Assembly: GCA_013203855.1 (NCBI GenBank)
Contig: JABMPG010000237.1
Location: forward strand, 1 to 7,886
Length of the DNA stretch: 7,886 bases
Reading direction: 5' to 3'
From: a bacterium
GTDB taxonomy: Bacteria; Sumerlaeota; Sumerlaeia; UBA8349
Below are positions 1 through 6,539 of the stretch, piece after piece. Numbering within the stretch: the stretch's first letter is position 1; each line of letters begins with the position of its first letter. A model generated the notes under the pieces. The model was given only the letters and a program-made list of their open reading frames with translations, ran no database searches and was not told where the DNA came from. The translations under genes and the position numbers were made by a program.

Positions 1-1565
1 CTCTCATGCAGCGATTGCCAGAATTTCTCCATCATATTCATGGCCGTCGAACCGACTGCGCGCAGCCCTTTCATCCGCAAGACCACCACCTGCGTGGAAG
101 GCGTCAGGGCCTCGTGCAGTTCCAGATCCAGGTTTTCTACCGCCGCGAAGTAAAGGTCCCCCTCCATGTTGATAAGAGCAATCGGCAAATTCGGCTCCTG
201 GCCGACCGGCACTTCGTTGAACGAACCGTCTTCCTGCGGCACTAGAATGGACAGATCGGTACGCCCGGTGATTTTGAGCAGAAGGAAAATCGAAAGGAAG
301 ACGCCGACGAAAATCGCGTATTGCAGGGGGAGAACGAGAGTTGATATCAGCGTCGTAGCCAGTACGAGCCGCGAATTTCCCCCGCTGCGCCACGTCCGCG
401 TCAGCCTCTCGCTCTGTTTCGATACCATCGACCATGCCACATAGAACAACATTCCCGCCAGGCTCGCCTGAGGGATATAGTTGGCGTAGGGCGCCAGAAG
501 CAGGACGATCAGCGCGACAAAGATCGCCGAAAAAACCGGGGCCATCCGTGTTCGGCCCCCCGACGTGTAACAAAGCGCCGTGCGGACGAACGATCCGGAG
601 GATGCGAAGCTCTGAGAGAACGCCCCCGCGATATTGGCCAGGCCCTGTCCGATGAACTCGCGCGAGAAGTTCAGCCGCTGGCCCGAGAGGCCGGCCACCC
701 CGCGCGAACTGGTAGATGCCTCGATCAGCCCGAAAATCGCCACCGCCAGCGCGCCCGCGCTCAATTCCCGGTAGAGCCCGATATCCGGCGGCCAGAGGAG
801 TTTCGGTATGTGAAACAACCTTAGTCCGCCCGGGATGCTTCCCATGTCCCGCACGATCCGCACGCCATGGCTGTCCCAGCCTAGCAAATAGACCAGGAAC
901 GATGCCCCCACGATCGCAAGGAGCGGGCCGGGCAGCTTTGGCGTCAGGCGCCGCATCGCGATGACCGACATGAAAGTCGCGGCCGCCACGGCGAACGTGT
1001 ACAGATTCCCGTCCGGAATCCGAGCCAGGGAAGCGATCACCACACTGTAGAAGTGCCGCGTCTTCTCCGGATCGATCCCTACCCCCAGCACATTCCGGAT
1101 CTGGTTGCCCATGATCAGGATCGCTACGCCGGTCGTGAATCCCAGCACCACGGAATTGGACACGTACCGAACCACCCCGCCCATCCGGAGGAGTCCGAAA
1201 GCCACCTTCACCAGCCCGACCATGAGGGTCAGGAGGAAGATCACCTCCAGGTGGTTGTCCAGGTTCAGATAAGGGGCCGTCACGCTGAAAATGACCATGC
1301 AAGACGCGTTGGTCGGCCCGGTAAGCAAATGGCTTGACGAGCCAAACAGAGCCCCGATGACGCAGCTGACGATCGATGTATAGAGGCCGTATATGGGATG
1401 GATCCCCGCAATAGCCGCATAGGCCATTCCCTGGGGAATACCCAGCACCGCCACCGTCAGTCCCGATATAACATCGGACCGCAAGTCTCGTCGGAGGTAG
1501 TGGCGATCGGGTTGAAAGCCGAGCCTTTGGAGGAAAACTCGAAAACCAGAAGGGGTGTCTGACAT
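1..1565 (-). CDS. SulP-family inorganic anion permease with STAS domain (3' end outside window)
   Basis: Inner-membrane anion transporter of the SulP/SLC26 family; the substrate (sulfate, bicarbonate or another anion) cannot be read from the sequence. Translating the minus strand from the ATG at 1565-1563 gives 521 residues with no stop up to the window edge. The usual family length is about 550-600, so perhaps 30-80 residues are missing. Family landmarks are IPQGMAYA (residues 43-50), YGLYTSIV (59-66), SSSHLLTGPTNAS (76-88) and IGQGLANIAGAFSQSF (305-320) followed by SGSFVRTAL. Many hydrophobic helices fill roughly residues 30-425. The cytosolic STAS domain begins near 445-460 (LPIALINMEGDLYF) and is cut off in its helical half. 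No good ribosome binding site precedes the ATG. An in-frame GTG at 1631-1629 is less likely because it overlaps the candidate -10 box and adds residues without family character. Codon choice differs from the plus-strand genes: alanine is mostly GCG here. Confidence 0.93.
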   Translation of the reverse strand, partial: MSDTPSGFRVFLQRLGFQPDRHYLRRDLRSDVISGLTVAVLGIPQGMAYAAIAGIHPIYGLYTSIVSCVIGALFGSSSHLLTGPTNASCMVIFSVTAPYLNLDNHLEVIFLLTLMVGLVKVAFGLLRMGGVVRYVSNSVVLGFTTGVAILIMGNQIRNVLGVGIDPEKTRHFYSVVIASLARIPDGNLYTFAVAAATFMSVIAMRRLTPKLPGPLLAIVGASFLVYLLGWDSHGVRIVRDMGSIPGGLRLFHIPKLLWPPDIGLYRELSAGALAVAIFGLIEASTSSRGVAGLSGQRLNFSREFIGQGLANIAGAFSQSFASSGSFVRTALCYTSGGRTRMAPVFSAIFVALIVLLLAPYANYIPQASLAGMLFYVAWSMVSKQSERLTRTWRSGGNSRLVLATTLISTLVLPLQYAIFVGVFLSIFLLLKITGRTDLSILVPQEDGSFNEVPVGQEPNLPIALINMEGDLYFAAVENLDLELHEALTPSTQVVVLRMKGLRAVGSTAMNMMEKFWQSLHE

Positions 1566-1629
1566 ACAGGCCGACCGAAGGAAGATTGCGCTCTCGGGGG
1601 AACACGTCCCGTTTCCGCGCGCTATTGAC

Positions 1630-1657
1630 ACTGTAGCACTCGCCGTCGGATGTTCAA
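1630..1657 (-). promoter_or_regulatory. Candidate promoter of the SulP gene
   Basis: On the minus strand, TTGAAC (1657-1652) and TACAGT (1635-1630) are separated by 16 bp, a sigma70-like arrangement. Transcription would begin near 1623 and leave a leader of about 58 bases before the ATG at 1565. The -35 box lies inside an inverted repeat (TTCAA/TTGAA). Matches to consensus are 5 of 6 and 4 of 6. This is a sequence match only. Confidence 0.35.
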
Positions 1658-1697
1658 TATTTTTGAAGGATCTGTCCCCGGACTTTCCAAAGTCTGG
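1651..1697. repeat. Paired small inverted repeats flanking a GGGGACAG motif; possible relic of an intergenic palindromic repeat
   Basis: Two hairpin-forming stretches lie side by side. The first is TTCAA-TATTT-TTGAA at about 1654-1668. The second is CCGGACTTT (1678-1686) facing AAAGTCTGG (1689-1697); its stem is near perfect, with one G-T pair, and closes on a very short loop. Read on the minus strand, GGGGACAGATCC sits between them. GGGGACAG-type blocks beside small palindromes are typical of REP-like elements moved by REP-associated Y1 tyrosine transposases. No transposase is present, and no second copy was seen in the window. There is no T-run, so it is not called a terminator. Confidence 0.35.
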
Positions 1698-1727
1698 TTG
1701 GGCGCAGGTGGATGGAGAGGTGTTTGT

Positions 1728-1751
1728 GGCACAGTCACGCCGGGTTGTGCC
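1728..1751. repeat. Inverted repeat in the divergent intergenic region
   Basis: GGCACA (1728-1733) pairs with TGTGCC (1746-1751) across a 12-base loop. An overlapping GCCGG / CCGGC pair (from 1739 to about 1758) could form an alternative stem. The repeat lies about 60-80 bases upstream of the candidate folK-tsaE promoter. It could be an operator, an RNA structure on a readthrough transcript, or repeat debris. Nothing in the sequence decides between these. Confidence 0.3.
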
Positions 1752-1811
1752 TGCCGGCTGCCAATTTCTGGGTACTGTCTGATTGATCCTGTCTCTCCCC
1801 CCTCATCCCGG

Positions 1812-1839
1812 TTGACTTCCTCAGAAAACCGCCTAGAAT
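1812..1839 (+). promoter_or_regulatory. Candidate promoter of folK-tsaE, placed for a leaderless mRNA
   Basis: TTGACT (1812-1817) and TAGAAT (1834-1839) are separated by 16 bp, each 5 of 6 to the sigma70 consensus. Only six bases separate the -10 box from the ATG at 1846, so transcription would start at or within a base or two of that ATG. This agrees with the lack of any Shine-Dalgarno-like purine run before the start codon. Confidence 0.5.
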
Positions 1840-1845
1840 CACCTT

Positions 1846-3030
1846 ATGGATTTCCTTCCCCAGACCACCGCCTGGTGCCTCCTCGGCTCGAATCTCGGAC
1901 AGCGCGATGTCCTCCTGCGCCGCGCGGTTTTCGCTCTGGGCGACACCGCGGGCATCGAACTCATCCGAGCCAGTTCCATCCTCGAGACCGCGCCCTGGGG
2001 CCGGATCGACCAGCCCCCCTTTCTCAACGCCGCCGTCGAGCTGAAGACGTCGCTCGAACCCGAGGCGCTCCTCGACCGCTTCCAGGCCATCGAAGCCGAA
2101 TTGGGCCGCGTCCGCACGGGCGAGCGCTGGACCGCCCGGACCATCGATCTCGACCTCGCCCTTTATGGCGACCAGGTCATCCGCACCGAACGCCTACGCG
2201 TCCCCCATGAGCAGCTTTCCAACCGCGCCTTCGCCATGGCTCTTCTCCTCGAACTGTGCCCTGATCTGCGCGACCCCGAGCGCGACCGTCTCTATTCCGA
2301 ACTTCTTGAAGATCGCTTCAGGCAGATCGCCGAGGAGGACCGGGCGGCCCGAGCGGCCGTCCGATCCGGACTCGACCTGCCCGTATCGCCCGAAAACTCC
2401 CCCCGCACAGGCACGGCGCGGGGCCCTCTGCTCTGGAACCTGGACGCCCTGCGAGATCTCGAGCTCCAGGCCGTGACCGAGCCCGAAATCCGGGATGCGG
2501 ACAGTTTCCCCGCCGAGTCCGAAGGCGACACCACTCTTTGTTTTCTCTACCAGAGCCGCTCGCCCGAGGAAACCGAGCGCCTGGCCGAGGCCATGGCCCA
2601 TCCGTTCAAGGGCGGCGAGGCGGTTGCCCTCGCGGGAAATCTCGGCGCTGGGAAGACCTGTTTCGCCCGAGGTCTCGCCCGAGGTCTGGGCATTCGCTCC
2701 CCGATCACGTCCCCCAGTTATGTCCTCGTCAAGACGTACGAGGGTCGCCTGACCCTGCACCACGCGGATTTCTACCGCCTCAGCGGAACGGAGACCGCCC
2801 TGGAGGCCAAGGATCGCTTTGGAGCCCCTGCCGAGGCCCCGGACCTGGCCAGCCTCGGACTCGAAGATGTCGTCGACGATCCCGGAGCCGTCGTTCTTAT
2901 CGAGTGGGCCGACCGCTATCCTCATTGGCTCGAGCCTCCCTTTTGGCTTGTTCAGATCGCGGGCGCGGGGGATGCTCCCCGGCTCATTCTGGCCCGACGC
3001 CTGGTCCGCCATCCCGGCGAAACTCGCTGA
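1846..3030 (+). CDS. folK-tsaE: FolK-TsaE fusion: HPPK pyrophosphokinase joined to the t6A-synthesis ATPase
   Basis: A single 394-residue frame carries two complete cytosolic enzymes. Residues 1-165 are FolK, which transfers pyrophosphate from ATP to 6-hydroxymethyl-7,8-dihydropterin in folate synthesis. It shows CLLGSNLGQRD (11-21), APWGRIDQPPFLN (49-61), RWTARTIDLDLAL (94-106) and VPHEQLSNRAF (119-129). By alignment to E. coli HPPK, R88, W95, R98, D101, D103, H121 and R127 are the conserved substrate, ATP and metal residues. Residues about 229-390 are TsaE, the ATPase that supports TsaB-TsaD in t6A tRNA modification: Walker A GNLGAGKT (264-271), ITSPSYVLVKTYEG (287-300), HHADFYRL (305-312) and VVLIEWADR (349-357). 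The usual Asp of GDLGAGKT is Asn here. A linker of about 60 residues, rich in Pro, Arg and Glu, joins them. Each half matches the normal length of its stand-alone family. The start is fixed by the FolK N terminus and the promoter spacing. The HD-GYP gene begins 40 bp downstream. Domain calls are firm; a functional reason for the fusion is unknown. Confidence 0.93.
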   Translation: MDFLPQTTAWCLLGSNLGQRDVLLRRAVFALGDTAGIELIRASSILETAPWGRIDQPPFLNAAVELKTSLEPEALLDRFQAIEAELGRVRTGERWTARTIDLDLALYGDQVIRTERLRVPHEQLSNRAFAMALLLELCPDLRDPERDRLYSELLEDRFRQIAEEDRAARAAVRSGLDLPVSPENSPRTGTARGPLLWNLDALRDLELQAVTEPEIRDADSFPAESEGDTTLCFLYQSRSPEETERLAEAMAHPFKGGEAVALAGNLGAGKTCFARGLARGLGIRSPITSPSYVLVKTYEGRLTLHHADFYRLSGTETALEAKDRFGAPAEAPDLASLGLEDVVDDPGAVVLIEWADRYPHWLEPPFWLVQIAGAGDAPRLILARRLVRHPGETR

Positions 3031-3034
3031 CCCC

Positions 3035-3063
3035 TTGAGCACTCACCCCGTTCGCCCGATAAG
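3035..3063 (+). promoter_or_regulatory. Weak candidate promoter before the HD-GYP gene
   Basis: TTGAGC (3035-3040) and GATAAG (3058-3063) are 17 bp apart and match the consensus 4 of 6 each. The -10 box ends seven bases before the ATG at 3071, so a transcript from here would be nearly leaderless. A short-spaced AAGAGGA next to the same ATG would suit ribosome binding on a longer readthrough mRNA instead. The two readings compete. Confidence 0.25.
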
Positions 3064-3070
3064 AGGATCG

Positions 3071-4081
3071 ATGGATTCGTTTCAGCCTTCTCATATCCTG
3101 GTGCAGCGCCTGCCCCGTCCGCCCGAAAATGGACGTCGGTATTTTCTCCCCCTAGCCCCGGCCTTTCTCTCGTCCGGGTGGGAACTGCCCTTCCACCTCT
3201 ATTCTCCCCTCGGCAAGGATCGCGTCGTCCCCTTTCTCTCGCGGGGCGAGAAGATCCCGGCCCGCTTGTACGACGCCATCCTGCGAGGCCGGGCCACGCC
3301 CTATTTCTATGTCCGCTCCGACGAACGGGCCAGCCTCTACCGCTATGAAGAAGACCTCCTCGACGAAATCCTGGAAACCAGCCAGACGCCTTTGTCCCTC
3401 CGGTGCCGGGCCCTTCACAATCTAACCGCCCACCTCGCGCGGGAAGCCTACGAGAACCCCCACCGGGATACCCTCTCCCGCCAATCGGCCCATTGCCAGA
3501 AAGTCACCGCTTTCCTGGACCGACACCCGCCCGCCGTCGCCCGCACTCTCACCCGGATGGGCGATCGCCGCTACAGCGATCACGGCCATGCCGTCAACGT
3601 CGGCTTCCTCTCTCTGGCCATGGCGAAAACCGTCCACGGCCGCATCCTCGATTCGGGAGACGAGGAGATGGCCTCCGGCTTCTTTCTCTACGATGTGGGC
3701 AAGAGCCGCATTCAGCGCCAGATTTTAGACAAGCCCGGCCCGCTGAAAAAGGAGGAATGGGCCGAGGTCCGAAAGCATCCCATCTACGGACATTCCCTCC
3801 TCGAACGCTCTTGTTTCTTCGACCAACCCGCCCTTCAGATCGCCCTGGCCCATCACGAGCGCCTCGACGGCCGCGGCTATCCCTGGGGATTGTGTGGCCG
3901 CGAGATCCACCCTTTCGCCCGGATCTGCGCGCTCGCCGACACATTCGACGCACTCACCGCCCACCGTCCCCATAAATCCGCCCTGAGCATCTACTCCGCT
4001 CTCTCCCTCATGAAACAGGACCTCGGTTCGCGCTTCGACGGCCGTTTCTTCGATGCCCTCGTCCTTCTCTTCCGCCGGTGA
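3071..4081 (+). CDS. HD-GYP domain protein with a degenerate HD (YD) dyad
   Basis: A 336-residue cytosolic protein. HD-GYP domains normally hydrolyse cyclic di-GMP or related cyclic dinucleotides using a two- or three-metal centre. Residues 1-130 form an N-terminal region of the kind seen before HD-GYP domains in many Gram-negative bacteria (FHLYSPLGKDRVVPFLSRGE, then a helical RYEEDLLDEILE). Residues about 150-336 are the HD-GYP domain: HAVNV (173-177), LYDVGKSRI (206-214), RKHPIYGHSLLE (234-245), HHERLDGRGYPWGL (261-274) and ARICALADTFDALT (283-296). The catalytic HD is Y207-D208, while D208, K211, H236, H261, H262 and the GYP triplet remain. Activity may therefore be reduced or the protein may act as a sensor. 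The frame is open upstream to 2819, but the ATG at 3071 is chosen: it follows AAGAGGA (3061-3067) and the preceding frame overlaps tsaE. No receiver domain or membrane segment is visible. Confidence 0.9.
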   Translation: MDSFQPSHILVQRLPRPPENGRRYFLPLAPAFLSSGWELPFHLYSPLGKDRVVPFLSRGEKIPARLYDAILRGRATPYFYVRSDERASLYRYEEDLLDEILETSQTPLSLRCRALHNLTAHLAREAYENPHRDTLSRQSAHCQKVTAFLDRHPPAVARTLTRMGDRRYSDHGHAVNVGFLSLAMAKTVHGRILDSGDEEMASGFFLYDVGKSRIQRQILDKPGPLKKEEWAEVRKHPIYGHSLLERSCFFDQPALQIALAHHERLDGRGYPWGLCGREIHPFARICALADTFDALTAHRPHKSALSIYSALSLMKQDLGSRFDGRFFDALVLLFRR

Positions 4082-4176
4082 AGATGCCAACCTTGGAGTT
4101 TGGCCTTCAGACCACCCATGGAGGACAGGAACGGGGCCCCGACTGCTTCCTCCTTTCTACTGGCTACTCTCTCCTG

Positions 4177-4208
4177 TATAATTCGCAAAACGCCGCAGGG
4201 GAAAAGGA
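4177..4208 (+). promoter_or_regulatory. TATAAT box and ribosome binding site of the secreted propeller gene
   Basis: A perfect -10 hexamer TATAAT lies at 4177-4182, with only a poor -35 candidate about 17 bp upstream (TTTCTA at 4154). AAGGA at 4204-4208 sits six bases before the ATG at 4215, the clearest Shine-Dalgarno site in the window. The leader would be about 25 bases. The 133-bp gap after the HD-GYP gene holds no convincing terminator; the only stem seen (GCCAA 4086-4090 with TTGGC 4100-4104) is short and lacks a T-run. Confidence 0.5.
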
Positions 4209-4214
4209 ATCCTC

Positions 4215-6506
4215 ATGCACTTCTGCCAACGTTTTGCCCTGATCCTCATTGCCCTCGCTATGACCTGCCCCGTCCGTTCCGCGTCCGTCGAGGAGACGTT
4301 TGATTTCGAGACGACCGAAACCTGGCGCACCGAGGCCGACTTCTTCACCGACAACCCCACCTTCGTCGAGGCCGATCTGCGCTGCACCGGCATCGTGCTT
4401 CTTAACGAGCTGGCGGGAGGGCTGGAATTCACGACGGACCACGCGCAGACCGGGACTTACTCCGGTCGATGGGCCGACCATCCCCGTTTCCCCTCGCTGA
4501 TGGCCATCACTGTTCCCGCCAACTGGTCCACCTATACGCATATCCGTTTTCAGGCCTGGTCCGATGTCCGGACGGATGAGATTGTTTTTCTCGCCGTTCG
4601 GTCGGACAATGCGGTCACACCGGCGAGAGATTTCTACCTCGTCGCCTTCCGCGTCGATTGGGAAGGCCCGCGAACCTTCACCATCCCCCTCGCGGCCTTC
4701 CAGCCCTATCGCAGTCCCGCTGGCTGGGATCAGGTCGATTCCCTGTCCTTCCTGACGAAACTCTTCATGCACGAGCCCCACCCCGCCACCGTTCTTTACC
4801 TCGACACCGTGGAACTCATTTCAGCCGCCCCTTCCCCGTCCGACTTCGCCGGCGTCTCCTTTGATAGACTCGAACCCGGACAGCCCGGGACCCTCCAGGA
4901 GGCCACTCCTCCCTTCAATCCCGCCCTTCTCAACCACCCCTTTCCCGAGACGCGCAACGATCAGACCGTGACGACGCCCATTCAGTATGAGCCCTATTTC
5001 AAGGCCGAGCGGGCGCTGTTCAACTATTTCCCCCGATTCGCGCCGGCGGCGGTCAGCATCGATCCCCGGGGCCGCCACTACATTCGCTACGATCAGGTCG
5101 TTCAGGTCCGGGGCCCCGGTGGCCGCTGGATCGCCCGCGATGCCCGACCCTTCATTGACGCCTACGTCGAGAATACCTATGACTGGATCAACTACACCAC
5201 CCGAGGCGGCGGCTTCTATGACGAACCGATCATCCGCTTCGACCGCGACGGCGACGCCTACATGCACGTCATCCTTCAGGAAATCAAGGCTAACGGCGAT
5301 CCCTATTCGAGCACCGAAAGACCCGGCACACGGGGCTATCATGGCCTTCTTCTCCATTCCGGGGACGAATGCCGCACCTGGGGCGTTTATCCCCTGACGG
5401 TGCCCTTCGCGCGCTTCGAAAAACTGGACGGTCACAACACGGGATGTCTGGACCGCCCTCCTGTCGTCCTCCTGCACTCCCATTTCTCGAGCGGGCAGAC
5501 AGCCGGTTACATACTGATGCCCGAGAAGAAGCCTGACGGCACCCTCGACCTGTCCAACGTCACCGAAGTCTACGAAGACCTCCTGCGATTCAATTATCAC
5601 TCCGGCGACGGCAACAGCTGCGTCACCAGCGGCGGCAAGGTCTTCATCGCCTTCAGCATGACGGTCGACGGCGTCGTCGACCACCCCATTCCCATCCCGC
5701 CGAATCATCCCGCCCTCGGCATGACTTGGGAAGCCAGCAGCACGACCTATGATCTCAAAGACGGCACTGCGGCCTACATCGTCGAATACGACATTGCCAC
5801 CGGGCAGGTGTCCGAGCCCGTCTTTCTTGGGTTCGGTGGCCACGCGGTCGACGACCACAACTGGCCCGGGATCACGATCGACAGCCAGGGCTATCTCCAC
5901 GTCATCATCAACGGCCACCATGATCCGGTCTATTACGTCCGATCCTCCAACCCGCGCGACATCACCGCTTGGGAGACGCCCGAGCTCGTCGGCTTGGGGC
6001 ACAGTTACAGCAGCCTGAACTGCGACGCTGCCGATACTCTCTACATTGTCTCGCGCTGCTCGCGCCTGGGATACCGTTTCATGCTGGCCATGCTCCGCAA
6101 GCCTTCCGGCCAGCCCTGGGAGGCCGAATCCTACCTGGTCAAGCCCTTCAAGCCCTACTACAAGAACTGGCGCCACAAAGTGACCCTCGACACCCGCACC
6201 GGGCGGCTCTTCCTCGCCTATGCCGCCCAGAGCAACCTGATCAACACGTTCAAGGACGAGTACGACGCCTATCTTTTCCGCTGGCCGGATCGCGAGGAGA
6301 TCTTCCTTGAGGAACTGGGCGGTACGGTCCCCCTCAACACCGCCAAGATGTCCCCCCACCAGTACGAGCAATACGCCGCGCCCTTTGGCGAGCCGTGCCT
6401 GCTGGTCACCGACGATGGCGGCGACACCTGGCGCCTGGCCGTGACGGCGGACTTCATGGGCACACCCGCACAGGTCAAACAAGCCGCATGGCACGACCTT
6501 GACTAG
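4215..6506 (+). CDS. Exported BNR_4/Asp-box beta-propeller protein with N-terminal jelly-roll-like domain
   Basis: A 763-residue protein with a Sec signal peptide: positive residue R6, hydrophobic core 7-18, and a likely cut after VRS at residue 22. C18 is not in a good lipobox. Residues about 26-203 look like a beta-rich carbohydrate-binding-type jelly roll (TFDFETTETW near the start, LYLDTVELIS at the end), but the family is not certain. Residues about 270-745 resemble BNR_4 propellers: DDHNWPGITIDSQGYLHV (546-563), NGHHDPVYYVRSSNPRDI (566-583), and two Asp-box repeats, SGDECRTW (382-389, with Cys for Gly) and TDDGGDTW (732-739, canonical). BNR_4 proteins include polysaccharide lyases such as ulvan lyases and uncharacterised glycan-active enzymes, so a role in extracellular or periplasmic polysaccharide breakdown is a reasonable guess, not a finding. 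The gene ends in tandem in-frame stops, TAG TGA. rarA starts 33 bp later. No transporter or sugar-metabolism genes accompany it here. Confidence 0.82.
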   Translation: MHFCQRFALILIALAMTCPVRSASVEETFDFETTETWRTEADFFTDNPTFVEADLRCTGIVLLNELAGGLEFTTDHAQTGTYSGRWADHPRFPSLMAITVPANWSTYTHIRFQAWSDVRTDEIVFLAVRSDNAVTPARDFYLVAFRVDWEGPRTFTIPLAAFQPYRSPAGWDQVDSLSFLTKLFMHEPHPATVLYLDTVELISAAPSPSDFAGVSFDRLEPGQPGTLQEATPPFNPALLNHPFPETRNDQTVTTPIQYEPYFKAERALFNYFPRFAPAAVSIDPRGRHYIRYDQVVQVRGPGGRWIARDARPFIDAYVENTYDWINYTTRGGGFYDEPIIRFDRDGDAYMHVILQEIKANGDPYSSTERPGTRGYHGLLLHSGDECRTWGVYPLTVPFARFEKLDGHNTGCLDRPPVVLLHSHFSSGQTAGYILMPEKKPDGTLDLSNVTEVYEDLLRFNYHSGDGNSCVTSGGKVFIAFSMTVDGVVDHPIPIPPNHPALGMTWEASSTTYDLKDGTAAYIVEYDIATGQVSEPVFLGFGGHAVDDHNWPGITIDSQGYLHVIINGHHDPVYYVRSSNPRDITAWETPELVGLGHSYSSLNCDAADTLYIVSRCSRLGYRFMLAMLRKPSGQPWEAESYLVKPFKPYYKNWRHKVTLDTRTGRLFLAYAAQSNLINTFKDEYDAYLFRWPDREEIFLEELGGTVPLNTAKMSPHQYEQYAAPFGEPCLLVTDDGGDTWRLAVTADFMGTPAQVKQAAWHDLD

Positions 6507-6539
6507 TGAGCCACCGAAACCTGGCCTGGAATGGTAAAG

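Noticed and set aside
4..1605. 533-codon minus-strand open frame
   Set aside because: It is Arg/Gly/Pro-rich with no recognisable motif. Another minus-strand frame over the same DNA gives a complete SulP core with family motifs.
1678..1697. Hairpin considered as a rho-independent terminator
   Set aside because: No T-run follows on either strand, and no gene ends nearby: both flanking genes start outward from this region.
1650..2210. 186-codon plus-strand frame across the intergenic region into folK
   Set aside because: Two thirds of it overlaps FolK out of frame and reads as Arg/Pro-rich sequence; its first part comes from the repeat region.
2194..3042. 282-codon minus-strand frame antisense to tsaE
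   Set aside because: It mirrors the TsaE coding sequence and has no family signature or promoter.
2819..3070. Upstream extension of the HD-GYP frame (84 extra codons)
   Set aside because: It would overlap the end of tsaE by more than 200 bases and encodes no HD-GYP N-terminal features; the ATG at 3071 has AAGAGGA before it.
4131..4142. GGGGCCCC palindrome after the HD-GYP gene considered as a terminator
   Set aside because: It has no room for a loop and no adjacent T-run.
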